Shown in pieces: positions 1 through 8,345 of a stretch of DNA of 56,845 nucleotides. The stretch's first letter is position 1. Each line of letters starts with the position of its first letter. Both the position numbers and the translations under genes were made by a program. Origin of the DNA: a virus. The DNA lies in IMG/VR virus record IMGVR_UViG_3300030109_003433, positions 1-56,845 of that record; one strand, 5' to 3'. Under the pieces are notes generated by a model. That model saw only the letters and a program-made list of their open reading frames with translations, did not search any database and was not told the DNA's origin.

Positions 1-2866
1 CCTTAAACTCAAGCACCCATTTTTTGAATGAGGGCTTTGCACATTATATTGGTAATGATGATGTTGATGGTTATTTTGACGGTCTTATAGCAGAGGTAAA
101 TGTTGTAGATGGTTCTCAGCTTACACCAAGTTCTTTTGGAGAAACCGATACTGCATCAAACGCTTGGATTCCAAAAAAGTATGTTGGAGCTTATGGAACT
201 CAGGGATTTTATTTAAAGTTTGTATCTGGAGCATTAGGGACAGATAGTTCTGGTGAAGGCAATAACTGGACAGCTAACAATGTAGGAAACGGAGATGTTC
301 TTTTGGACACCCCCACCAACAATTTTCCAATAGTAAATATACTAGAGCCTGTCAACACTACAATTTCTACTTTTAGGCAAGGAACTTTAAATATAAAAGC
401 TAGTGCTTATAGTAGTGGTAACTATGGTAATAACTTTGCGTCATTTATATTGCCCACTTCTGGCAAATGGTATGTTGAAATGCTAACAGGTGTACAAGCT
501 GGATCAGGAAACGTAGCACAACTTGGAATTAGTAAACAAGGGCCAGATGGATTAGTTATACCTAATCAATCTCAATTAGTTACTACATTTGGCGGCACTA
601 CAGGTTTAAATATAGACCTATATTCAAACACAGCCGACTTGTATGACGGAGGATCATCGCTTGACCAAGACACAGGTTTAACAGCTACTTCTTATGTTAC
701 TGCTTTAGCCGTTGATATAGATAACGATAAAGTCTGGGTAGGATACGATGGTGGCTCAAGTATTACTTGGTTAAATTCTGGCAATCCTGCTACTGGAGCA
801 AATGGTGCGGCACATACGTTTGATTCGGACAGTGGAATATACATGGCAGTTGCAACAAGCAGTGATAACGCAAATCGCTCATATGTAATTATGAACTTTG
901 GACAAAACGGAACTTTTTCTAATTACAAGACAGCAGGAGGCAATGCAGACGGAGCAGGGATAGGGAATTTCTTCTACTCTCCACCGTCCGGTTTCAAAGC
1001 GTTGTGTCAAAAAAACCTCCCGACTCCGGCAATTAAATTGCCAGGATCGCATTTTAACCCAGTAATTTATACAGGTAGCGACAACGATGCAGTTTCACAA
1101 AGTGTTACTGGAGTTGGTTTTGAACCTGATTTAGTAATAATTAAAAAACGAAATGCAAGCGCAAGTCCAGCTTGGTGGGATCAAGTGCGTGGAGAACATA
1201 AAGGTTTGAATTCGGATGGAACTCAAGCTGAAGTTACGGATACGTATGGACTTGAAACATTTGATTCAGATGGTTTTACTGTTAGAGAAAGCACTTCTGC
1301 ACATGGACAAGTAAATACAGGATCGCTTGTAGCTTGGAACTGGCTGGCTGGAGGAACTGCACCTAGCAAAACGTATACTACGAAAGTGGTGTCAGACAGT
1401 GGCAACAAATATCGTTTTGATGATTATGGCACAAGTGCGGTAACCCTTAACCTGCAAGAGGGCGGCACATACACTTTTGATCAGTCAGACAGTTCTAACT
1501 CTGGACATCCTCTTAGATTCTCTACTACCTCTGACGGCTCTCACGGTGGCGGCTCAGAATATACGACAGGCGTAACAACTAACGGGACACCTGGATCGTC
1601 TGGAGCTTACACAAGAATTACTGTAGCGGCATCTGCCGCAACCCTTTACTACTACTGCACCGCTCACTCAGGAATGGGCGGTCAAGCAAACACAAACAGC
1701 ACTCATGGATCAACCAACTTGAATGGTTCCATTCTTTCCGTTGTGTCTGAAAATACTACATCAGGATTTAGTGTAGTAAGTTACACTGGTACAGGGTCTA
1801 ATGCCACGGTTGGGCATGGGCTGGGTGTAGCACCATTATTAATTATTGTAAAAAATAGAAGTCAGGCAGATAAATGGGTTATTTATTCTACTGTTACTGA
1901 TGAGACAGATTATTTGCAGTTTGATCGAGACACTTCTACGGTAGATGATAATACGATGTGGAATGATACTGCGCCCACTTCATCTGTATTTTCTGTTGGC
2001 ACAGCACATGAAGCGAATGCTAGTTCAGAAAATTATATTGCATATTGTTTTGCAGAAAAAGATGGGTTTAGTAAAATTGGTGCGTACCGTGGAAACGGCT
2101 CTACTAACGGCCCATATATTTATACCAGATTCCAGCCGTCTTTTGTCGTATGGAAACGAACAAATGATGTAGGGCGATGGCAAATATTAGATGTTGCAAG
2201 AGATACTACCAATGTCGTAGGTAATGCAATGACTACTGGCATAAATTGGAATAGTTCTTCTCAAGAATATACAGGTTGGTTGGTAGATTTTTATAGTAAT
2301 GGTTTTAAACCTAAACAAACAGAAGTAGAAACTAATGCTAATGCGTCTACATTTCTCTATATGGCCTTTAGTGAATTTCCAGACAAATATTCAAATGCAA
2401 AGTAGAGGTAGACAATGTACGCAATAGTTAAAGACGCAGCAATTACTGCTACGGGAACAATTAAACAATTATTTCCTAACACTTCTTTTGCAGGGGGTGT
2501 GGCAAATGAAGAGTTTAAAAAAGCAGAAAACGTAGAAGACGTTGTTAATGCTGAACAAAAAGACAGAACATATTATTTTGTCACGCAAGGCAATATTGTT
2601 CTTGTTGATGGCGTTCCCACACAACAATTTACTAACACAGCTAAACAATTAAACGACAGAGATGCCACCGATGAAGATGGTAATAAAGTTAAAGATGCGG
2701 ATGGCAATCAACTAATAGAGTATGGTTTAAAAACGACAATGACTAACCAAGTCAAGACAACTGCAAATAGTTTATTAGCAACAACAGATTGGATGATTAT
2801 AAGAAAGGTAGAGCGTAGCGTAAACGTACCCTCTGCTACAGAAACTTATCGGACTGCTGTGCTTAC
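1..2866. repeat. Left copy of a diverged duplicated fibre cassette (matches 54059-56845)
   Basis: Position 1 aligns with 54059 and position 2866 with the last base, 56845. Near-identical blocks (the first ~250 bp, the cupredoxin-coding segment, and the 3' part of the second gene) alternate with strongly diverged blocks and indels. It is not an exact terminal repeat. Both window ends fall inside near-identical stretches, as expected when an assembly breaks in a repeat. Confidence 0.85.
3..2405 (+). CDS. Tail fibre / adhesin, 5'-truncated (LamG-like, SPRY-like and cupredoxin-like modules)
   Basis: The reading frame is open from the left edge, so the N-terminus is missing; the TTG at 24 is an internal Leu codon, as the homologous gene at 53614-56358 shows. 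The order is: the tail of a LamG/concanavalin-like domain (GYFDGLIAEVNV), a SPRY-like region with W-x-NSGNPA and NFGQNG motifs, a second jelly-roll-like segment, then a cupredoxin-like domain (about 455-560, counted from position 24) with H495, C545, H548 and M551. A variable C-terminal region ends in a YMAFSEFP motif. It probably forms a virion fibre that contacts the host surface. It is followed 9 bp later by a putative fibre-assembly gene. Fibre identity is inferred from domains and position; the copper site is a motif match only. Confidence 0.8.
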   Translation, partial: LNSSTHFLNEGFAHYIGNDDVDGYFDGLIAEVNVVDGSQLTPSSFGETDTASNAWIPKKYVGAYGTQGFYLKFVSGALGTDSSGEGNNWTANNVGNGDVLLDTPTNNFPIVNILEPVNTTISTFRQGTLNIKASAYSSGNYGNNFASFILPTSGKWYVEMLTGVQAGSGNVAQLGISKQGPDGLVIPNQSQLVTTFGGTTGLNIDLYSNTADLYDGGSSLDQDTGLTATSYVTALAVDIDNDKVWVGYDGGSSITWLNSGNPATGANGAAHTFDSDSGIYMAVATSSDNANRSYVIMNFGQNGTFSNYKTAGGNADGAGIGNFFYSPPSGFKALCQKNLPTPAIKLPGSHFNPVIYTGSDNDAVSQSVTGVGFEPDLVIIKKRNASASPAWWDQVRGEHKGLNSDGTQAEVTDTYGLETFDSDGFTVRESTSAHGQVNTGSLVAWNWLAGGTAPSKTYTTKVVSDSGNKYRFDDYGTSAVTLNLQEGGTYTFDQSDSSNSGHPLRFSTTSDGSHGGGSEYTTGVTTNGTPGSSGAYTRITVAASAATLYYYCTAHSGMGGQANTNSTHGSTNLNGSILSVVSENTTSGFSVVSYTGTGSNATVGHGLGVAPLLIIVKNRSQADKWVIYSTVTDETDYLQFDRDTSTVDDNTMWNDTAPTSSVFSVGTAHEANASSENYIAYCFAEKDGFSKIGAYRGNGSTNGPYIYTRFQPSFVVWKRTNDVGRWQILDVARDTTNVVGNAMTTGINWNSSSQEYTGWLVDFYSNGFKPKQTEVETNANASTFLYMAFSEFPDKYSNAK

Positions 2867-2963
2867 AGAGTGTGGAAGATTGGAGTCAGCAATAGCTGGA
2901 GTGTCTGACGTAGACGCTTTGAAAGTAGTAATGGATGGACAAAACTGGCCTAAAGAGGGATAA
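2415..2963 (+). CDS. Putative tail-fibre assembly protein
   Basis: 182 aa, 9 bp after the fibre gene with an AGAGGTAG ribosome site. The C-terminal third contains TDWMIIRKVE, VPSATETYR and a TECGRL segment. These resemble the TDWM...R...YR C-terminal signature of phage tail-fibre assembly / DUF4376-type proteins. The N-terminal half (MYAIVKDAAI..., LFPNTSF) is not something I can place. A diverged copy starts at 56361 behind the second fibre gene, so fibre and this gene travel as a pair, which supports a chaperone or cap role. Function is inferred. Confidence 0.65.
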   Translation: MYAIVKDAAITATGTIKQLFPNTSFAGGVANEEFKKAENVEDVVNAEQKDRTYYFVTQGNIVLVDGVPTQQFTNTAKQLNDRDATDEDGNKVKDADGNQLIEYGLKTTMTNQVKTTANSLLATTDWMIIRKVERSVNVPSATETYRTAVLTECGRLESAIAGVSDVDALKVVMDGQNWPKEG

Positions 2964-2966
2964 ATC

Positions 2967-3749
2967 ATGCGGATTATCGGACTTTTACTGGCGGTACTAA
3001 TAACTGGATGTCAAACAGCAGGGCAAGAATACTACCAAGCTGTTCAACAGATAGCCATAGCGCAGAGTCAGGCACAACAAGCTAAATCTGAGGCGTTATC
3101 CAAGATAGCCGCTAGTGGTGACTCGTCAGCGGCAGGATCTGCTGTAATGGCTTTAGCCTTGATGCAGTCACCACAGACACAGGTAATCCCTCAACAATCT
3201 GCGGCTCTTGAGTGGAGCAAGGCAGTCCTTCCAGTTGTCGGTTCCCTGGGGGCTATGTGGATTTCCAGCGATGCCCAGAAGACTACAGCTAGACACGCTA
3301 TGACCTCTAACTTGGCTAGGATTGAGCAAGAAGGAAATAAGACCACAGCCCTGTATGAGATGTTAGGGTCTAACAACGAGAACATGCTAAATCTTGGATT
3401 AGGCTCGTATGAGGCAATAAATGTTGCTGGTCAGCAGTCAGTTGATCTGGGACTTGGGCTAGGTTTAGCAAGCATCAATGGCGGTTCTGGTGGAGGTGAT
3501 AATTCGGCTGTATTGGATGCGTTAAGCAATCTGAACTGGCCTGATTACAGCACTAACTTCAAAGAAATTATGGATGCTCTCGGTGGAATAACCATACCTG
3601 ATTATTCAACGGAGTTAGACGATATCCTTAGTAGGCTCAATGCCGGTGTAACCACATGGGTGGCTGGTGTGAATTGCGTTGGAAATCAAGGTGGAGGCGT
3701 AATATCGGTAGGCAGTAGCACTTCAACTTTACCTGTGTGTCCAAACTAA
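2967..3749 (+). CDS. Putative phage lipoprotein
   Basis: 260 aa. The N-terminus MRIIGLLLAVLITGC is a short signal sequence ending in a lipobox (LITG-C), so the protein should be lipidated at Cys15. The mature part has a Gln/Ala-rich helical stretch, one hydrophobic segment around residues 85-100 (VLPVVGSLGAMW) and a Gly-rich C-terminal region. It sits 3 bp after the fibre-assembly gene and before the lysis module. It could be an outer-membrane lysis (spanin-like) or superinfection-exclusion lipoprotein; the sequence does not decide. Confidence 0.6.
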   Translation: MRIIGLLLAVLITGCQTAGQEYYQAVQQIAIAQSQAQQAKSEALSKIAASGDSSAAGSAVMALALMQSPQTQVIPQQSAALEWSKAVLPVVGSLGAMWISSDAQKTTARHAMTSNLARIEQEGNKTTALYEMLGSNNENMLNLGLGSYEAINVAGQQSVDLGLGLGLASINGGSGGGDNSAVLDALSNLNWPDYSTNFKEIMDALGGITIPDYSTELDDILSRLNAGVTTWVAGVNCVGNQGGGVISVGSSTSTLPVCPN

Positions 3750-3818
3750 GATTAAAGGCGGTGGATATCAGATCATTTTTTTTCTCAATAGGGTATCCAA
3801 AACGCAGGAGCAAACATT

Positions 3819-4337
3819 GTGGCGGTAGCAGAAATCATGGCGATTATCTCAACCGTCAATGCGGCAAGCGCGGCAATAAGCAAGGTCGCAGGAACGTGCA
3901 ACGATCTTAATACTATTGGTGCGTTTGTAGGGAAGTTAGGTCAAGCCCAAGTAGATATTCAAGCGTATCAAAACAAACACAGAAACAATCTATCTCAGGA
4001 AGAGTTAATCCAGATAACTCTGGCGAAGAAACAATATCAAGACAGAATGAATGAGATTCGTGAGTTATTTATTTATTCTGGCAATGCCCACCTCTGGGAT
4101 GAGATTCAGATGGAAATGGCAAATGCGAGGAAAAGGCGCATTGCTGAGATGAGAGCTAAAGAAGCCGCTAGAAAAAAAGCAATAAGCGTTACAATCTGGG
4201 CTGGTTTTATATTGATTGTTGCTGTAGCGGTATTTTTAGCAATGCTGTATGCGATATCGACTTATGCAGAACCGCTGATTACTGATGCTGACCTGTCAAC
4301 AGTATTGCTTTTGCTTGGAGGTCTGCCACTATGGTAA
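3819..4337 (+). CDS. Membrane-anchored protein of unknown function
   Basis: 172 aa, GTG start preceded by AGGAG. Alanine-rich helices at the N-terminus, a charged coiled-coil-like middle (about 40-125, with KKQYQDRMNEI and RKRRIAEMRAKEAARKK), one clear transmembrane helix at about 129-150 (VTIWAGFILIVAVAVFLAML) and a second hydrophobic C-terminus. It overlaps the next gene by 7 nt. It lies in the lysis region, so a holin/antiholin or inner-membrane spanin-like role is possible, but I do not recognise the family. Confidence 0.6.
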   Translation: MAVAEIMAIISTVNAASAAISKVAGTCNDLNTIGAFVGKLGQAQVDIQAYQNKHRNNLSQEELIQITLAKKQYQDRMNEIRELFIYSGNAHLWDEIQMEMANARKRRIAEMRAKEAARKKAISVTIWAGFILIVAVAVFLAMLYAISTYAEPLITDADLSTVLLLLGGLPLW

Positions 4338-4546
4338 TGGCGTTTCTTCTAATTATGATTGTTGATGGCGAACCTATTGAGTCAAATCAGTTTATTTTTC
4401 GCAACGTGCATAGATGTAATTATTTTGCCAGAGCATTGGAAAGTGGCGAGGTATCCTACAGATATTCTTTTGTTAGGGGACAAACTAAAATAACGGCTTA
4501 CTGTATACCTAAAATGGTATCTGCAAATACAACTTTTCGGGACTAA
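4331..4546 (+). CDS. Small hypothetical protein (71 aa)
   Basis: Starts inside the end of the upstream gene and stops 3 bp before the holin gene, so it is translationally embedded in the lysis cluster. The N-terminus (MVMAFLLIMIVDG) is hydrophobic and could be a signal anchor; the rest has Cys residues in NVHRCNYFA and TAYCIP. A small periplasmic partner of the preceding membrane protein is one guess. No family recognised. Confidence 0.5.
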   Translation: MVMAFLLIMIVDGEPIESNQFIFRNVHRCNYFARALESGEVSYRYSFVRGQTKITAYCIPKMVSANTTFRD

Positions 4547-4549
4547 ACT

Positions 4550-4927
4550 ATGAATATATTCAGTGCAGTTCTTGGGCCAGTAACTAACCTTGCTGGCACA
4601 TGGATGAAGAATAAGCATGAGCAATCTCAGGCTAAACATCAGGCTAAGATGACGGTGATACAGAATGATGCAAACTGGGAAGACAAGATGGCCTCAGCGT
4701 CTGGCACAAGCTGGAAAGACGAGTTCTGGACGATTGTACTCGCTGTCCCTATCTTTATGGTTGGGTACGCTGTGGCTTTTGATGATATTGCTGTCATGGA
4801 TAGGGTTCACGCTGGTTTTGATGCTTTATCTAATCTTCCTGATTGGTATCAATACCTACTCTTTATTGCGGTCTCAGCTAGTTTCGGCATTCGCGGAGCG
4901 GATAAACTGATGAAGTTACGGAAATGA
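4550..4927 (+). CDS. Holin, 3-TM GTA-type family
   Basis: 125 aa. A soluble Lys/Gln-rich N-terminal part is followed by WKDEFWTIVLAVPIFMVGYA, a second hydrophobic region, and YQYLLFIAVSASFGIRG near the C-terminus. This resembles the holin family with three membrane segments known from gene-transfer agents (WKDEF followed by TM, TM, FG(I)RG). Holins permeabilise the inner membrane so the endolysin (here the M15 enzyme at 6138) can reach the wall. It overlaps the next tiny gene by ATGA. Confidence 0.7.
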   Translation: MNIFSAVLGPVTNLAGTWMKNKHEQSQAKHQAKMTVIQNDANWEDKMASASGTSWKDEFWTIVLAVPIFMVGYAVAFDDIAVMDRVHAGFDALSNLPDWYQYLLFIAVSASFGIRGADKLMKLRK

Positions 4928-5091
4928 ATTGTTATAACTGCAACACTGAACTAATCTGGGGTGGTGATCACGATAATGAGCATGATGACGAACACTTAAT
5001 TGAAACTAACTTGTCCTGTCCTAAATGTAAGGCTTTTGTAGTAGTGTGGTGGGGAGAAAAGGAGCAAGAGAATGACACCAGAGGAGTTTGA
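4924..5091 (+). CDS. Small zinc-ribbon protein (55 aa)
   Basis: ATG overlaps the holin stop (ATGA). The protein begins MNCYNCNTELIWGGDH and has a second pair CPKC at 32-35, so C3-x2-C6 ... C32-x2-C35 form a compact zinc ribbon. The acidic linker carries several His and Asp. Its last 20 nt overlap the next gene. I recall very similar small proteins next to lysis genes in marine phages; its function is unknown and could be nucleic-acid or partner binding. Confidence 0.75.
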   Translation: MNCYNCNTELIWGGDHDNEHDDEHLIETNLSCPKCKAFVVVWWGEKEQENDTRGV

Positions 5092-5272
5092 TAAGTGGCG
5101 AGTGTTTCCAAGACTGTTAGTGCTGGTTATGGCAATAGCTACCTGGGACGTAATACATTGGTTCATGAGTATTGAAGACCCGACTTTTGAACAGGCAGGT
5201 CTAGTCTCTGTGGTGACTGGAGCAATGACAGCGGTTTTCGGATTATTCTTAGGGCAAGGAAAGAAAGAGTAA
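5072..5272 (+). CDS. Small two-TM membrane protein, holin-like
   Basis: 66 aa, preceded by AGGAGCAAGAG. Begins MTPEEFDKWRVFPRLLVLVMA; helix 1 about 11-32, helix 2 about 42-60 (AGLVSVVTGAMTAVFGLFLG), short charged C-terminus. The family is common in marine phages near endolysins. It may be a second holin or antiholin working with the 3-TM protein upstream. Stop and next start overlap by one base. Confidence 0.7.
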   Translation: MTPEEFDKWRVFPRLLVLVMAIATWDVIHWFMSIEDPTFEQAGLVSVVTGAMTAVFGLFLGQGKKE

Positions 5273-5478
5273 TGGCAAAGACAAAAGCAAAACCAAAGAA
5301 GAAAGCTAAATCAAAGGTAAACGAGGCAGGTAATTACACCAAGCCTTCCTTGAGGAAAAGGATTTTTAGCAGAATCAAAGCTGGAGGAAAAGGCGGGAAA
5401 CCTGGGCAGTGGTCAGCTAGGAAAGCCCAGATGCTTGCTTCAGCATACAAAAAAGCTGGTGGAGGATATAAAGACTAA
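5272..5478 (+). CDS. Very basic small protein 1 (68 aa)
   Basis: Contains a Lys/Ala N-terminal tail (MAKTKAKPKKKAKSK), then NEAGNYTKPSLRKRIFSRIK and GGKGGKPGQWSARKAQMLA. I recognise the NYTKPxxRKRxF...GKPGQWSARKAQ pattern from marine phage contigs. The charge suggests nucleic-acid binding, perhaps a protein packed with DNA. It is the first of four consecutive basic genes joined by one-base overlaps. No experimental function known to me. Confidence 0.75.
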   Translation: MAKTKAKPKKKAKSKVNEAGNYTKPSLRKRIFSRIKAGGKGGKPGQWSARKAQMLASAYKKAGGGYKD

Positions 5479-5597
5479 TGGCAGAACTAAGTCCAGCGCA
5501 AAAGCGCAAAATGATTTCTCAACTTAAAAACTCAGCTAAGATGCACGCGGCTCAAGCCAAGGCTCTTGAAAAGACGTTGCCTAAGAAGAAAAAGTAA
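5478..5597 (+). CDS. Tiny basic protein 2 (39 aa)
   Basis: ATG overlaps the previous stop by one base and its own stop overlaps the next start by one base, which argues that it is translated as part of the chain. Sequence MAELSPAQKRKMISQLKNS, ending TLPKKKK: one amphipathic helix with a Lys tail. Likely a nucleic-acid-associated peptide. Confidence 0.65.
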   Translation: MAELSPAQKRKMISQLKNSAKMHAAQAKALEKTLPKKKK

Positions 5598-5851
5598 TGG
5601 CTCTCAAGAAGTCGCAAAAGTCCCTTAAAAAGTGGACAAAACAGAAGTGGAGGACAAAGAGTGGTAAACCCTCTACCCAAGGCTCAAAAGCCACTGGAGA
5701 ACGCTACCTGCCCGAAAAAGCCATTAAATCTATGTCTTCTAAAGAGTACGCGGCTACCACCAAAAAGAAAAGAGCAGACACGAAAAAAGGAAAACAGTTT
5801 TCTAAACAGCCTAAAAAGATAGCCAAGAAAACAGCAAGGCATAGGAAGTAG
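5597..5851 (+). CDS. Very basic small protein 3 (84 aa, DUF5872-like)
   Basis: Starts MALKKSQKSLKKWTKQKWRT and contains SGKPSTQG, TGERYLPEKAIKSMSSKEYA and a Lys-rich C-terminus. The LKKWxxQKW...GERYLPxKAI pattern resembles DUF5872-type basic proteins of phages and giant viruses; this is from memory. Roughly a third of residues are Lys or Arg. It may bind DNA in the virion or a host nucleic-acid target. Confidence 0.7.
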   Translation: MALKKSQKSLKKWTKQKWRTKSGKPSTQGSKATGERYLPEKAIKSMSSKEYAATTKKKRADTKKGKQFSKQPKKIAKKTARHRK

Positions 5852-5853
5852 CT

Positions 5854-6141
5854 ATGGCAAGCAAGAAAGATTCAAGACTGGCAAGGGCTGGTGTATCTGG
5901 GTATAACAAGCCGAAGAGAACACCTAACCACCCAAAGAAAAGCCATGTTGTGGTTGCCAAGGAAGGAAACAAAGTTAAGACAATCAGGTTTGGTCAACAG
6001 GGGGTTAAGGGAGCAGGTAAAAACCCAAAAACAAAAAAAGATAAAGCTAGAAAAAAATCTTATTATGCCAGGCACAACGCACAAGATCCTAATCCTTCTA
6101 AGTTATCAGCGAGATATTGGTCTCATAAGGTGAAGTGGTGA
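5854..6141 (+). CDS. Very basic small protein 4 (95 aa, DUF6321-like)
   Basis: Contains SRLARAGVSGYNKPKRTPNH, KSHVVVAK, KTIRFGQQGVKG, YYARHNAQDP and a C-terminal ARYWSHKVKW. I recognise this motif set from many marine and other phages (DUF6321-like, from memory). The conserved ends suggest a small folded domain rather than a disordered tail. It overlaps the endolysin gene by 4 nt, so the two are probably co-translated. Confidence 0.75.
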   Translation: MASKKDSRLARAGVSGYNKPKRTPNHPKKSHVVVAKEGNKVKTIRFGQQGVKGAGKNPKTKKDKARKKSYYARHNAQDPNPSKLSARYWSHKVKW

Positions 6142-6485
6142 GTTTTAAGTTCTTTAAAAGAGATGAGTTTAAGTGTTCTGAAACAGGCAACAATGAGATT
6201 CAGGACGAGTTCATCCATGCTCTGGATAAATTAAGAGAGAGCTGTGGTTTTCCTTTTGCAGTTACATCAGGGTATCGAGATCCTTCTCACAGTGTTGAAG
6301 CCAAGAAAGAAAAGGCGGGTCAGCATACCTTGGGTATTGCGGCAGATATAGCTGTGTCAGGAGGATCGCAAAGATTCATTATTGTGTCCAAGGCTTTGGA
6401 GCTTGGGTTTTCAGGAATCGGAGTGGCTAAGACTTTTGTTCATGTTGACACCAGGACAAGTCAGCCAGTGTTATGGTGCTACTAA
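6138..6485 (+). CDS. Endolysin, peptidase M15-type
   Basis: I place the start at GTG 6138, in a GTGA overlap with the previous stop; GTG 6135 is the alternative. 115 aa. SGYRDPSH at 44-51, then H63 and D70 in GQHTLGIAADIA, and H102-x-D104 in FVHVDTR: the zinc ligands and catalytic acid pattern of M15 D,D-/L,D-carboxypeptidases. It would cleave peptide cross-links of peptidoglycan. No signal sequence, so export depends on the holin genes just upstream. Confidence 0.85.
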   Translation: MSFKFFKRDEFKCSETGNNEIQDEFIHALDKLRESCGFPFAVTSGYRDPSHSVEAKKEKAGQHTLGIAADIAVSGGSQRFIIVSKALELGFSGIGVAKTFVHVDTRTSQPVLWCY

Positions 6486-8345
6486 ATGCCTTTACAGAAA
6501 ATAAACATTAATGCTGGAATCAATAAGGAAAGCACCCAGTACACTAGAGATGGTGGGTGGTTCGATGGCGATAAAGTTAGATTCAGAAAAGGAAAACCTG
6601 AAAAGATAGGTGGCTGGCAGAAGTATATTGGATCTTCTTTTAAAGGGGTTGCCAGATCCTTATTAGACTGGGTTGCTTCAGACGGTACAAAATATCTTGG
6701 TGTTGGGACAAACTTAAAGTTTTATGTTAACGAGGGGACAGTATACAACGATGTTACTCCTTTAAGATCAACCACTAGCGCAGGTGATGTCACGTTTTCG
6801 GCAAGTAATGGTTCGTCTACAGTTACAGTAACTGATACAGGGCATGGAGCGGTAGCTAACGATTTTGTTACATTTTCTGATGCGGCAACTCTTGGTGGCA
6901 ATATAACAGCTACGGTGTTAAATCAAGAATATCAAGTAAATGTTGTTACCAGTGCAAATGCTTACACAATTACAGCCAAAGACACAGATGGGACGGCTGT
7001 AACAGCTAATAGTAGCGATTCTGGAAATGGTGGATCTTCAACAGTTGGAGCATACCAGATAAATACAGGCTTGAACGCTTGGTTAGAAAGCACTGGCTGG
7101 GGAGTGGGAGCATGGGATGTTGGAGCTTGGAGTTCTACCACTGCGCTTTCTTCAACAAACCAGTTGAGACTGTATTCTCAGGATTCTTTTGCAGATGATT
7201 TGTTGTTTAATGTCCGTGCTGGCGGTGTGTATTTCTGGGATGAAAGTAGCGGCACAAGCACAAGGGCAGTTAACCTGACTGCTGTTTCTGGGGCAAGCGA
7301 TGTTCCTACAGCCGCATTGCAGGTTATGGTGTCAGATGTAGATAGACACGTAATCTGTTTCGGAGTTAACCCGATAGGAAGTGCCTCGCTAAATCCTTTG
7401 TTTGTCAGGTGGTCTGACCAAGAAAGTGCAGTGAACTGGACACCTACAGCAACTAACTCTGCTGGGGGGCAAGTATTAAGCTCTGGGTCAGAGATTGTTG
7501 GTGCAGTAAAAACCAGACAGGAAATACTGATCTGGACAGATATTGGCATTCAGTCTATGCGATTTGTGGGCGCACCTTTTATATTTCAGTTTGGATCTGT
7601 GGCAGAGGGCGTTTCAATGATAAGCCCTAAATCAGCGGTTGCTGTTGGAGACTCTGTGTTCTTTATGGATAACAGGGGTTTTTATGTCTACAACGGATCT
7701 GTTAAAAGACTAGAGTGTTCTGTACTTGATTTTGTTTTAAGCAATATAAATACGGAGCAACTTGGAAAGGTGTTTGCGGCATCTAATCCAGACTTTAGTG
7801 AAGTAATGTGGTTTTACCCAGTAGGCACAGGCAATACCGATATTACTAATTATGTGTCTTATAACTATGTAGAAAATTTGTGGATGATTGGAACTATATC
7901 AAGAGCGTCTTGGACGTATGCGCCTACCAGAGACAATCCTATTGCCAGTTCCGCTGATATTGACACACCTCTGGTGCAGTATCTTTACAACCATGAGTTT
8001 GGGCATGATGACGATGGTGCAGAGATGGTGGCTTTTATAGAGTCTGGTGATCTTGAGCTTGGTGATGGCGAACAATTTGTAATGGTAAAAAGGATTATCC
8101 CAGATTTTAGTTTTGGCGGTGGGTCTTCCAGCGATGCCAGTATGACCATTACGCTAAAAGGCAAAGACTTTCCTCTTAACACAGCGACAACATTGACTAC
8201 CTCTACAGTTGTGCCGACAAGTTCTCAGTCGCATGTCAGGGCTAGATCAAGAGATATTATATTGAGGGTAGAAAACACAGGCACAGGCTATAGCTGGAGG
8301 CTGGGAACGCCTCGATTTGACATGAGAACGGATGGTAGACGCTAA
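6486..8345 (+). CDS. Virion structural protein, tail/neck stabilisation type
   Basis: 619 aa, directly after the endolysin. Starts MPLQKININAGINKESTQYT, then WFDGDKVRFRKGKPEKIGGW, a Ser/Thr-rich immunoglobulin-like insert (about 95-190) and a beta-rich C-terminal half. The opening (GINKExT.Y...GGWxDxxxVRFR.GxPEKIGGW) is a signature I associate with phage structural proteins annotated as packaged-DNA stabilisation / tail-tip proteins (P22 gp10-like). Assignment to that exact role is tentative. Confidence 0.65.
   Translation: MPLQKININAGINKESTQYTRDGGWFDGDKVRFRKGKPEKIGGWQKYIGSSFKGVARSLLDWVASDGTKYLGVGTNLKFYVNEGTVYNDVTPLRSTTSAGDVTFSASNGSSTVTVTDTGHGAVANDFVTFSDAATLGGNITATVLNQEYQVNVVTSANAYTITAKDTDGTAVTANSSDSGNGGSSTVGAYQINTGLNAWLESTGWGVGAWDVGAWSSTTALSSTNQLRLYSQDSFADDLLFNVRAGGVYFWDESSGTSTRAVNLTAVSGASDVPTAALQVMVSDVDRHVICFGVNPIGSASLNPLFVRWSDQESAVNWTPTATNSAGGQVLSSGSEIVGAVKTRQEILIWTDIGIQSMRFVGAPFIFQFGSVAEGVSMISPKSAVAVGDSVFFMDNRGFYVYNGSVKRLECSVLDFVLSNINTEQLGKVFAASNPDFSEVMWFYPVGTGNTDITNYVSYNYVENLWMIGTISRASWTYAPTRDNPIASSADIDTPLVQYLYNHEFGHDDDGAEMVAFIESGDLELGDGEQFVMVKRIIPDFSFGGGSSSDASMTITLKGKDFPLNTATTLTTSTVVPTSSQSHVRARSRDIILRVENTGTGYSWRLGTPRFDMRTDGRR

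Noticed and set aside
1-2866. Exact terminal redundancy of the genome
   Set aside because: The matching end is clearly diverged with indels and an inserted segment in the second gene, so it is not a physical direct terminal repeat.
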